Source: Methylotetracoccus sp. (GTDB taxonomy: Bacteria > Pseudomonadota > Gammaproteobacteria > Methylococcales > Methylococcaceae). Taken from it: DNA of 5,230 nucleotides. Positions 1-5,230 of the stretch are shown one piece after another. Position numbers and translations under genes: made by a program. The DNA is taken from assembly GCA_025458755.1 (NCBI GenBank), contig JALORT010000191.1, forward strand, positions 1-5,230, given 5' to 3'. The notes below the pieces were generated by a model. It was not told the origin of the DNA. It saw nothing but the letters and a program-made list of their open reading frames with translations, and did not search any database. Each line of letters starts with the position of its first letter. The stretch's first letter is position 1.

Positions 1-143
1 CGCGGTTCTTCACCCGCGCCCATGCCCGCTTCTTCCGCACCGCGCTCCGCCTCGAATCACCGCCGCCGCCTGCCTCCCGCGCCCTGGTCAAGGCCGGCCA
101 AGCGATTGATGGCCTGATCGCGGAGCTGAAGCTGGCCGGCTAA
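1..143 (+). CDS. C-terminal end of an unidentified protein, possibly a mobile-element-associated multi-copy family (5' end outside window)
   Basis: An open frame enters from the left edge (first full codon at 3) and ends at TAA 141-143, giving about 46 residues. The visible part begins RFFTRAHARFFRTALRL, then has a proline-rich hinge (ESPPPPAS), then a probable amphipathic helix ending ELKLAG. No catalytic motif is visible. From memory, this basic helix, proline linker and short acidic helix resembles the C-termini of a widespread multi-copy, transposase-like proteobacterial protein. The repeat-rich sequence just downstream fits a mobile or recombining context, but this is inference. It could equally be the end of an ordinary host gene. 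That it is coding is supported by codon-position GC bias and a natural stop; its identity is weak. Confidence 0.45.
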   Translation, partial: RFFTRAHARFFRTALRLESPPPPASRALVKAGQAIDGLIAELKLAG

Positions 144-188
144 AGGGTGACTCAAAATTCACGATGGAACGCCCCCAAGGCTCCTAGG

Positions 189-216
189 CCCTTTCCCGGA
201 CCATGCCGGGAAAGGG
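189..216. repeat. Perfect 11-bp inverted repeat (hairpin) downstream of the left-edge gene
   Basis: The arms CCCTTTCCCGG (189-199) and CCGGGAAAGGG (206-216) are exact reverse complements separated by the 6-nt loop ACCATG. No T-run follows on the + strand, so it is not a canonical intrinsic terminator. Together with the second hairpin at 220-234 it looks like a palindromic intergenic repeat or the structured end of a mobile element. Confidence 0.7.
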
Positions 217-219
217 AGG

Positions 220-234
220 TTCGCCGTAGGCGAA
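220..234. repeat. Second short hairpin, 6-bp stem
   Basis: TTCGCC (220-225) pairs exactly with GGCGAA (229-234) around the loop GTA. It begins three bases after the 11-bp hairpin, making a tandem pair of stem-loops. The pair lies between the end of the left-edge gene and the start of the 20-codon stub at 278. Confidence 0.6.
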
Positions 235-277
235 CAATGGGGTGACCGCTTGGTGGTGGTAGGTGTAGGGTGGGAGT

Positions 278-340
278 ATGAACATACCCGACGAATTTTC
301 TCGGTACTATGCCGAGCTGATGGAGGGCGTTTACGACTGA
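278..340 (+). pseudogene. 20-codon stub resembling the N-terminus of a widespread multi-copy protein
   Basis: ATG at 278 opens a frame of 20 codons ending at TGA 338-340; the peptide starts MNIPDEFSRYY and ends MEGVYD. I recall a much longer protein, found in many copies in proteobacterial genomes, that begins almost identically and continues with a cysteine just where this frame has TGA. I cannot verify this here. The sequence after the stop does not resume that protein in any frame I could follow, so this looks like a 5' remnant cut by recombination rather than a single nonsense mutation. GGAG at 273-276 leaves only one base before the ATG, too close for a good ribosome binding site. A genuine 20-residue small protein is the alternative. 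Confidence 0.4.
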
Positions 341-364
341 AAGCCGTTCCCATTGCCAAGGCCC

Positions 365-1027
365 ATGCTGCCGATGACGAGAGTACGCGGCCCCGATATG
401 CCGATTGCCGGTGAATTGCCCAGCGTCAATCGCGCCACGCGCGCGTCTGCGCCCAATCTCGCCCCGGCGGACGGTGAGGTTTACCTGTTCCGAGGCTTTC
501 TTGGCGCCGAGGAGTCCGCGCGGTGGCTCGCCGTGCTCGAGGCCGAGCTGGCGTGGCAGCACGAATGGATCGTGATTGCCGGCAAGCGGGTTCTGGTGCC
601 ACGGCGGGTCTGCTGGTACGGGGACGAGTGCGCGGTGTACCGCTACTCTGGTGTGGACCATCAGCCGCTGCGCTGGACGCCGGGCTTGCTCGAATTGAAA
701 GAGCGTGTCGAGCGTTTTCTGGGCGTCGTTTTTAACAGCGTGCTGTGCAATCATTACCGGGACGGCGCCGATTCCATGGGCTGGCACGCGGACAAGGAGA
801 AGGAACTGGGGCGCGATCCGGTGATCGCGTCGCTGAGCCTGGGCGCCACGCGGCGCTTCTTGCTGCGGCACAACAAGACTCGCGAGTCATTGGTGCTGGA
901 CCTCGACAGCGGCAGCCTGCTGTTGATGCAGGGCGCGCTCCAGCACCATTGGCGCCATTGCGTGCCGAAAGACCGGAACTGCCGCGCGCCGCGTATCAAC
1001 TTGACGTTTCGTCGGATCAACCCGTGA
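365..1027 (+). CDS. alkB: AlkB-like Fe(II)/2-oxoglutarate-dependent dioxygenase (alkylated nucleic acid repair)
   Basis: AlkB enzymes oxidatively remove alkyl lesions such as 1-methyladenine and 3-methylcytosine from DNA or RNA, using Fe(II), O2 and 2-oxoglutarate in the cytoplasm. Numbering from ATG 365 (220 aa), the iron ligands are HAD (H141, D143) and the later His in WRHCVP (H198). The 2-oxoglutarate-binding end is RINLTFR (R210, R216), preceded by NHY (N129, Y131). PRRVCWYGD (residues 80-88) is like the PR...YGD segment of the ALKBH2/3 type, and the short length fits that group better than E. coli AlkB. All catalytic residues are intact. The start is uncertain: TTG 353, ATG 365, ATG 374 and ATG 398 are in frame and none has a strong ribosome binding site; the conserved domain begins only around GEVYLFRGFL (residues 37-46). 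The stop overlaps the next gene's ATG (TGATG), implying translational coupling to the Nudix gene. The region upstream is a repeat-rich scar, so the original promoter may have been replaced. Confidence 0.93.
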   Translation: MLPMTRVRGPDMPIAGELPSVNRATRASAPNLAPADGEVYLFRGFLGAEESARWLAVLEAELAWQHEWIVIAGKRVLVPRRVCWYGDECAVYRYSGVDHQPLRWTPGLLELKERVERFLGVVFNSVLCNHYRDGADSMGWHADKEKELGRDPVIASLSLGATRRFLLRHNKTRESLVLDLDSGSLLLMQGALQHHWRHCVPKDRNCRAPRINLTFRRINP

Positions 1028-1530
1028 TGACTGAGGAATGGCTGGAGGAAGTGGATGAGCACGACCGCGTGATCGGCCGTCATCCACGGAGCGAAATCCA
1101 CCGCCGGGGGCTGCGGCATCGGTCGGTGCACATTTTTCTGTTCGATCGCGCGGGCCAACTGTTTCTGCAGAAGCGCTCGATGCGTAAGGATGTGCATCCC
1201 GGCTATTGGGATACCTCGGCCGCCGGGCATGTCGACCCGGGTGAAACCTATGAGGTGTCGGCTGCGCGCGAGGTGACTGAGGAACTCGGCATCGATCCGG
1301 TGCCTTCGCTCGAGTTTCTGTTCAAGGTCGGGGCGAGCGCTGCGACGGGCTGGGAGTTCATCCAGGTGTACCGGGCGATCCACGGCGGGCCGTTCCTGCT
1401 GAACAGCGAAGAAATCGATGAAGGCCGGTGGTTCGATCCGGACGAGGTGGACCGCTGGCACAGCGCAGGCGGTGACGGCCTGACGGTCACGTTTCGCGAG
1501 CTCTGGCGGCGGTTTCGCACCCTGGGCTGA
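1027..1530 (+). CDS. Nudix hydrolase, YfcD / IPP-isomerase-like type
   Basis: This is a 167-aa Nudix protein, which hydrolyses a nucleoside diphosphate linked to another moiety; the substrate cannot be read from sequence. The Nudix box GX5EX7REUXEEXGU is complete: G67, E73, then REVTEELGI at 81-89, with E85 and E86 as metal ligands. The N-terminus (EEWLEEVDEHDRVIG) followed by a helix (RGLRHRSVHIFLFD) and a strand (LFLQKRS) matches the architecture of E. coli YfcD and the IPP-isomerase-like Nudix subgroup, as does the late GPF-x(n)-EI-x(n)-W-F-P-x-E pattern (residues 121-140). The isomerase catalytic Cys/Glu pair of true IPP isomerases is not evident, so hydrolase is preferred. ATG 1027 overlaps the alkB stop by one base. 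An in-frame open stretch further upstream is only a shadow inside alkB. The pairing suggests a housekeeping role beside damage repair, which is inference. Confidence 0.92.
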   Translation: MTEEWLEEVDEHDRVIGRHPRSEIHRRGLRHRSVHIFLFDRAGQLFLQKRSMRKDVHPGYWDTSAAGHVDPGETYEVSAAREVTEELGIDPVPSLEFLFKVGASAATGWEFIQVYRAIHGGPFLLNSEEIDEGRWFDPDEVDRWHSAGGDGLTVTFRELWRRFRTLG

Positions 1531-1617
1531 ATTCCGCCGAGTCCTTGCAGGATCGCGCGTTCATCCGCGGTGCGCCATCGCTGCGTCCGCCGCCGTTCTC
1601 TTGCCCTCGCCGGCCAT

Positions 1618-1647
1618 TGCTCGGTAAAGTTGCGGCAACAATACATT
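1618..1647 (+). promoter_or_regulatory. Possible sigma-70 type promoter for the lipoprotein gene
   Basis: TTGCTC (1618-1623) resembles a -35 box and TACATT (1642-1647) a -10 box, separated by 18 bases. The region around 1630-1660 is clearly more AT-rich than its surroundings. The match is partial (about 4/6 each) and should be treated as a candidate only. Confidence 0.3.
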
Positions 1648-1665
1648 CACCAATAATCCGCTTAC

Positions 1666-1669
1666 GGAG
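1666..1669 (+). promoter_or_regulatory. Ribosome binding site of the lipoprotein gene
   Basis: GGAG lies 6 bases before ATG 1676, an ideal spacing. This fixes the start that also gives the correct signal-peptide length before the lipobox. Confidence 0.7.
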
Positions 1670-1675
1670 AGTTTC

Positions 1676-2116
1676 ATGGACCGCGCCTTTCACCGCCATG
1701 CATCCCCTTTTGCACTCTGCGCCGTCATCGCTCTATTGCTCGCCGGCTGCGGCGACGACGCGCGGCCGCCGTCCCGCAGCGAGGCCGGGGTGCCGCCCTC
1801 CGCCGCCGGGGCACCCCCTCCTGCCATCGGCGAGGGACCCGTACCGTCCTCTCATACCCCAGTTACCGCCACCGAACACCAGACTTTCGAAAGGCTGTAT
1901 ACGGAACAATGCGTCAAGTCTCAGCAGGACAACCCCGATACCGCCATCCGCAATGATCAGGAACTCGGTGTGGTGTGCGACTGTATGGCCAAGGAAATCT
2001 CGAAACGCATCAGCAAGGCCGATGCGCTCCATTTCAACGTGAAGAAGGAATTCCCGATGGAGGTCGTGATGATGACCAATGCGGCAGCCAATCACTGCAT
2101 GAGCCAGAACCAGTAG
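1676..2116 (+). CDS. Small cysteine-containing lipoprotein of unknown function
   Basis: The 146-aa product has a lipoprotein signal peptide: a charged start (MDRAFHRH), a hydrophobic core (FALCAVIALLL) and the lipobox LAGC with the acylated Cys at 25. GDD follows the Cys; D at +3 rather than +2 gives no clear inner-membrane retention signal, so outer-membrane anchoring is plausible. Residues 28-66 are a low-complexity Pro/Ala/Ser linker. The C-terminal domain (67-146) is well ordered and has four cysteines, C79, C101, C103 and C141, in the pattern C-X21-C-X-C-X37-C, which could form two disulfides in the periplasm. This resembles small periplasmic proteins with an early Cys, a CxC-type turn and a Cys in the last helix, but I do not recognise a named family. 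It has its own ribosome binding site and probable promoter and stands apart from the Nudix gene by 145 bases. Confidence 0.85.
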   Translation: MDRAFHRHASPFALCAVIALLLAGCGDDARPPSRSEAGVPPSAAGAPPPAIGEGPVPSSHTPVTATEHQTFERLYTEQCVKSQQDNPDTAIRNDQELGVVCDCMAKEISKRISKADALHFNVKKEFPMEVVMMTNAAANHCMSQNQ

Positions 2117-2143
2117 TCCGCAACTGGGATGCCGCCGTGCGTC

Positions 2144-2168
2144 CCTTTTGCGTTTGAACGGCAAGGGG
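2144..2168 (+). terminator. Imperfect hairpin 28 bases after the lipoprotein stop (possible terminator)
   Basis: CGTT/AACG (2151-2154 with 2157-2160) forms the top of the stem. Outward, G2150-C2162 through C2144-G2168 continue it, with G2161 bulged and two G-U pairs. No T-run follows directly, so this is not a textbook rho-independent terminator. It may still protect the transcript end or assist termination. Confidence 0.3.
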
Positions 2169-2192
2169 TGAAAGCTTCTGAACTTTTCGTGG

Positions 2193-2206
2193 GCCGTGCG
2201 CACGGC
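2193..2206. repeat. Perfect 14-bp palindrome in the intergenic region
   Basis: GCCGTGCGCACGGC reads the same on both strands. It lies about 130 bases upstream of the NtrC-like site, in DNA without a gene. It could be a dimeric regulator's operator or a chance result of GC richness; no T-run follows. Confidence 0.5.
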
Positions 2207-2332
2207 GCGCGCAAATGCGGGATCACGGTCGGGCCGGCGGCCGCCTGGAAAGGATTTCGGCACCGAGCTTATCTGAGATCGCGTGGCCGGGGGCCGGGAA
2301 GACGGCTGCCTCCCCATTTTGGGCTGTACATC

Positions 2333-2349
2333 TGCACCATAATGGCGCA
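2333..2349 (+). promoter_or_regulatory. NtrC (GlnG) operator candidate
   Basis: TGCACCATAATGGCGCA is a 17-bp near-perfect dyad: half-sites TGCACCA and TGGCGCA around TAA, with one asymmetric base. It matches the established enhancer-site form TGCACCA-N3-TGGTGCA recognised by NtrC at glnA-type promoters, with one deviation (C for T in the right half). Its centre (2341) is about 98 bases upstream of the start site predicted from the sigma-54 promoter at 2413-2428, a normal enhancer distance. Only one good site was found, whereas strong NtrC enhancers usually have two. Confidence 0.65.
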
Positions 2350-2412
2350 GGCGCCGGCAGGGATCGGGTCTCGGCGGGTTCACCGGCCGCCGGGGACCCT
2401 GCGCGTTTGCGA

Positions 2413-2428
2413 AGGCGCGGTTATTGCT
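2413..2428 (+). promoter_or_regulatory. Sigma-54 (RpoN) promoter driving the transglutaminase-DUF2126 gene
   Basis: AGGCGCGGTTATTGCT matches the sigma-54 consensus TGGCACG-N4-TTGCW at all but two of the fixed positions. The invariant GG (2414-2415) and GC (2426-2427) are separated by exactly 10 bases, as the holoenzyme requires. Predicted transcription start is near 2439. It is oriented toward the gene at 2595 and sits behind an NtrC-like enhancer site. The combination of two independent motifs at correct spacing makes this much stronger than either alone. Confidence 0.65.
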
Positions 2429-2438
2429 AGGAGCAACC

Positions 2439-2594
2439 TCGAGTAGAAGTCCGGCCTCGTTCCGTCAACCTTGGCGTTACCGCGGAACCATCGGTTGCGG
2501 CCCATTTGAGTTTGGCGATCGTCCGGGGCGGGCTACCCCCAATGACGCTCTCCCCGGCATCCTCCACCCAGCATTTCTCGGAGAAACATCGGAC
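2439..2594 (+). other. Predicted 5' leader of about 155 nt with a bulged hairpin
   Basis: If transcription starts near 2439, the leader before GTG 2595 is unusually long. It contains CCGC-(GG)-AACC / GGTT-GCGG at 2480-2500 with loop ATC, a stem of 8 pairs with a 2-nt bulge, and a weaker GGGG/CCCC pairing around 2525-2540. I recognise no known riboswitch class. No gene with a credible ribosome binding site is seen in it. Confidence 0.35.
2580..2583 (+). promoter_or_regulatory. Ribosome binding site that supports the GTG start at 2595
   Basis: GGAG (followed by AAA) lies 11 bases before GTG 2595, slightly long but workable. It supports GTG as the start even though the frame stays open far upstream. 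Confidence 0.5.
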
Positions 2595-5230
2595 GTGGCC
2601 ATTCATGTCGCCATAGAACACAGTACGAGCTACCGTTACGACCGTGCCGTCGCCTTATCGCCACACGTCGTCCGGCTGCGTCCGGCGCCGCATGCGCGCA
2701 CCACGATCCATGATTACCGTCTTGATATTGCGCCGGCCGACCATCGGCTCTACTGGCAGCAGGATCCGTTCGGCAACACGGTGGCGCGGGTCATCTTTCC
2801 CCATCGGGTCAACGAACTGAAAGTCGCCGTCCGCTTGGTCGCCGAAATGACGGTGATCAATCCGTTCGACTTCTACGTCGAGAAATACGCCGAATACTTC
2901 CCGTTCCGCTACGAGCCGTTGCTGCAGCGGGAGCTGGAGCCTTATCTCGAACTGACCGAGAGCGGCCCGGGACTGCTGCGATGGCTGCAGGGCGTCGATC
3001 GGAGGAAGATGCGGATCGTCGACTTCCTGGTCGCCATCAACAGTCGCCTGCAGCGCGACATCGGCTACACGATCCGGTTCGATCCGGGTGTGCAGACCTG
3101 CGAGGAGACGCTCGAAAAGGCCTTGGGTTCCTGCCGCGACACCGGTTGGCTGTTGGTGCAGATTCTCCGGCATCTGGGGCTGGCCGCGCGGTTCGTGTCG
3201 GGCTATCTGATTCAGCTGACCGCCGACCAGAAATCGCTCGACGGTCCTTCGGGTCCGGAGCATGACTTCACCGATCTGCATGCTTGGGCCGAGGTGTTCG
3301 TGCCGGGCGCTGGTTGGATCGGACTCGATCCGACGTCGGGGCTGTTCGCCGGCGAGGGACACATTCCGCTCGCCTGCACACCGGACCCGGTCAGCGCCGC
3401 GCCGCTGACGGGATTCAGCGACAAGTGCGAGGTCGAGTTCGACTACAGCAACGTGGTCAAGCGTGTCCACGAGGACCCTCGGGTCACCAAACCGTACACC
3501 GAGGAGCAGTGGGCCGCGATCCAGCAGCTCGGACGCATGGTGGATGAACAACTACGGGCGAATGACATCCGGCTGACCATGGGAGGTGAGCCCACCTTCG
3601 TCTCGATCGATGACATGGAGGGCGCGGAATGGAATACCGAGGCCCTGGGGACGGACAAACGGGAACGCGCCGGAGTCCTGTTGAAGCGGCTCAAAGACGC
3701 ATTCGCACCGGGCGGACTGCTGCATTACGGCCAGGGCAAATGGTATCCAGGCGAGCCGCTGCCACGCTGGGCGTTGGGCTGTTTTTGGCGGCACGGCGGT
3801 CCGCCGTTGTGGCGCAACGACGAATGGATTGCCGACGAGCGCCGGGACTACGGATTTGGCGCGGCCGAAGCCGAGCGGTTCGCCGAGGAGCTGGTCGCGC
3901 GCTTGGGTATTGAAACGAGTTGCCTGGTACCCGGTTACGAGGATTGGATCTACTACCTGTGGCGGGAGTCCAGCCAGCCGCACAACTACGATGCGATCGC
4001 GATCCCGTGGGCGCCGCAGTTCCGCGACGATGTGAGCCAGGTGTTGGCACGCGGGCTGGACCGGCCGACGGGTTATTGCCTGCCGATCCTTTGGGACTAC
4101 TGGACCGGCGGATGGCGCTCCGGACGCTGGACGTTCCCGCGCGGAACCATGTACTTGAACCCTGGTGGCTCGCCGATGGGTCTGCGCCTGCCGATTCGTC
4201 AGTTGCCGTGGGCGGTCGAAGTAGAGCGCGAGATCACTGAACCGATGTACCGCCCGTCGGTGCAGACTAATCCGGTGCTGGCCGAGAGGCCCGGGGTCGA
4301 GGCGCCGCTGGCGCCGTTGGCCGCCGATGAGCAGCCCGAGATGATTCTGCGACGCTACAAGTCCTGGGAGGGCGTGCCCCATACCGCGATGTGCGTCGAA
4401 CCGCGCGATGGCCGCCTGTACGTGTTCATGCCGCCGCTGAACGTGCTGGCGCACTACGCCGCGTTATTGGCCGCGGTCGAGGATACCGCGTCGGCGCTGG
4501 GCCTGCCGGTGCTGATCGAAGGCTACGAACCGCCGCGCGATGCGGCGCTGAATATGCTGAAAGTCACCCCGGATCCCGGCGTGATCGAGGTCAACATTCA
4601 TCCCGCGGCGACCTGGGAGGAACTTGAGTACAACACCGTCACGCTGTACGAAGAGGCGCGGCTGTCCCGCCTCAGCACCGAAAAGTTCATGCTGGACGGC
4701 CGCCATACCGGAACCGGCGGCGGCAATCACGTCACACTGGGCGGGCCCACCCCGCAGGACAGTCCTTTTTTCAGGCGCCCGGACCTGCTGCGGTCGCTGG
4801 TAACGTTCTGGCAGCATCATCCTTCGCTGTCCTATCTGTTTTCGGGTCTGTTCCTTGGACCTACTTCACAGGCGCCGCGTGCCGATGAACGCGGCTGCCA
4901 CTCACTGGAAGAACTCGATCTCAGCCTGCAGGAGATCGAGAACATCGGCGCGCCTTGGATACTCGACCGGGCCTTGCGCAACTTTCTGGTGGACATCACC
5001 GGGAACACGCATCGTGCCGAATTTTCGATCGACAAGCTTTGTTCGCCGGATTCCCCGGCGGGCATGCAAGGGCTGCTGGAGTTTCGGGCGTTCGAGATGC
5101 CGCCGCATGCGCGTATGAGCCTGGCGCAAATGGTGTTGTTGCGGGCGATGGTCGCTCACTTCTGGCGTCAGCCTTACCGTCACCCGTTGGTGGCGTGGGG
5201 TACAGCCCTGCACGACCGGTTTCTGTTGCC
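2595..5230 (+). CDS. Transglutaminase-like / DUF2126 putative amidoligase fusion protein (C-terminus outside window)
   Basis: About 878 codons are visible; the family is usually around 1,100 residues, so roughly the last fifth is missing. Translation from GTG gives MAIHVAIEHSTSYRYDR and SPHVVRLRP (22-30), the typical N-terminus of these proteins (bacterial transglutaminase-like N-terminal domain, about 1-90). The transglutaminase/cysteine-protease core follows at about 140-250 with an intact triad: C180 (GSCRDTGW), H229 (LHAW) and D245 (GLDPTSG). From about residue 325 (LTMGGEPTF) the DUF2126 region begins; Pfam describes it as a putative amidoligase, related to glutamine-synthetase-like COOH-NH2 ligases. 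Likely metal or nucleotide-site elements are E332 in GGEPTF, EVNIHP (665-670), TGTGGGNHV (705-713) and EFRAFEMPP (829-837). No signal peptide or membrane segment is seen, so it is probably cytoplasmic. Homologues commonly lie with DUF403 (alpha-E), circularly permuted ATP-grasp and further transglutaminase genes, expected downstream. The peptide product and substrate are unknown. It is the first gene after the NtrC/sigma-54 promoter. Confidence 0.93.
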   Translation, partial: MAIHVAIEHSTSYRYDRAVALSPHVVRLRPAPHARTTIHDYRLDIAPADHRLYWQQDPFGNTVARVIFPHRVNELKVAVRLVAEMTVINPFDFYVEKYAEYFPFRYEPLLQRELEPYLELTESGPGLLRWLQGVDRRKMRIVDFLVAINSRLQRDIGYTIRFDPGVQTCEETLEKALGSCRDTGWLLVQILRHLGLAARFVSGYLIQLTADQKSLDGPSGPEHDFTDLHAWAEVFVPGAGWIGLDPTSGLFAGEGHIPLACTPDPVSAAPLTGFSDKCEVEFDYSNVVKRVHEDPRVTKPYTEEQWAAIQQLGRMVDEQLRANDIRLTMGGEPTFVSIDDMEGAEWNTEALGTDKRERAGVLLKRLKDAFAPGGLLHYGQGKWYPGEPLPRWALGCFWRHGGPPLWRNDEWIADERRDYGFGAAEAERFAEELVARLGIETSCLVPGYEDWIYYLWRESSQPHNYDAIAIPWAPQFRDDVSQVLARGLDRPTGYCLPILWDYWTGGWRSGRWTFPRGTMYLNPGGSPMGLRLPIRQLPWAVEVEREITEPMYRPSVQTNPVLAERPGVEAPLAPLAADEQPEMILRRYKSWEGVPHTAMCVEPRDGRLYVFMPPLNVLAHYAALLAAVEDTASALGLPVLIEGYEPPRDAALNMLKVTPDPGVIEVNIHPAATWEELEYNTVTLYEEARLSRLSTEKFMLDGRHTGTGGGNHVTLGGPTPQDSPFFRRPDLLRSLVTFWQHHPSLSYLFSGLFLGPTSQAPRADERGCHSLEELDLSLQEIENIGAPWILDRALRNFLVDITGNTHRAEFSIDKLCSPDSPAGMQGLLEFRAFEMPPHARMSLAQMVLLRAMVAHFWRQPYRHPLVAWGTALHDRFLL

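Noticed and set aside
189..234. Tandem hairpins as an intrinsic terminator or CRISPR-type repeat
   Set aside because: No T-run follows either hairpin on the + strand, and the two stems differ in sequence, so neither interpretation fits.
152..871. Long minus-strand open frame of 239 codons
   Set aside because: It overlaps the intact alkB gene, its product is low-complexity and Arg/His-rich, and it runs through the hairpins. It is a shadow of GC-rich coding sequence on the other strand.
745..1026. In-frame upstream extension of the Nudix protein
   Set aside because: The extension lies wholly inside alkB in another frame and encodes Arg/Pro-rich sequence unlike Nudix N-termini. ATG 1027 gives the expected family start and length.
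1545..2042. 165-codon + strand frame overlapping the lipoprotein gene
   Set aside because: It is out of frame with the lipoprotein gene, which has a clear signal peptide, lipobox and ribosome binding site. The product is Pro/Arg-rich low complexity.
2424..2594. N-terminal extension of the DUF2126 protein, since the frame has no stop upstream of GTG 2595
   Set aside because: The only upstream start-like codon noticed is a TTG at 2424, inside the sigma-54 promoter. Translation from GTG 2595 gives the usual family N-terminus and has a ribosome binding site.
2542..2616. 24-codon open frame (MTLSPASSTQH...) overlapping the GTG start, considered as a leader peptide
   Set aside because: It has no convincing ribosome binding site, no regulatory codon run and no attenuator-like hairpins downstream. 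Frames of this length are expected by chance.
2655..3551. Minus-strand open frame of 298 codons, with another of 300 codons at 3552-4454
   Set aside because: Both lie opposite the transglutaminase-DUF2126 gene, whose reading is continuous and has recognisable motifs throughout. These are antisense shadows of high-GC coding DNA.

Overview
The window is GC-rich DNA with tightly packed genes, nearly all on the + strand. A YfcD-type Nudix hydrolase, an ALKBH2-like AlkB, a classical lipobox and an NtrC/sigma-54 type promoter together suggest a proteobacterium, most likely a gammaproteobacterium. I cannot name the genus.

Layout. Positions 1-143 hold the last ~46 codons of an unidentified + strand gene. 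Positions 144-364 look like a repeat-rich scar: a perfect 11-bp hairpin, a second 6-bp hairpin, and a 20-codon open stub that resembles the start of a widespread multi-copy protein and then stops. Next comes a two-gene unit with overlapping stop and start (TGATG): an AlkB-like Fe(II)/2-oxoglutarate dioxygenase (365-1027) and a Nudix hydrolase of the YfcD/IPP-isomerase-like type (1027-1530). A separate gene with its own ribosome binding site and a possible sigma-70 promoter encodes a small cysteine-containing lipoprotein (1676-2116).

Positions 2117-2594 contain no convincing gene but do contain regulatory structure: a hairpin after the lipoprotein, a 14-bp palindrome, a near-consensus NtrC operator (2333-2349), a near-consensus sigma-54 promoter with exact GG-N10-GC spacing (2413-2428), and a leader of about 155 nt. 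Downstream, from a GTG at 2595 to the window edge, runs a large open frame that encodes an N-terminal transglutaminase-like cysteine-protease domain fused to a DUF2126 putative amidoligase domain. About 878 codons are visible and the C-terminus lies outside.

How the parts fit. AlkB and Nudix suggest a small repair/nucleotide-housekeeping operon. The most interesting point is that the transglutaminase-DUF2126 gene, whose biological product is not established, appears to sit directly behind a nitrogen-stress promoter. This suggests that the predicted peptide-ligase/peptidase pathway works in nitrogen assimilation, storage or scavenging. That is inference from promoter position and motif matches, not a demonstrated link.
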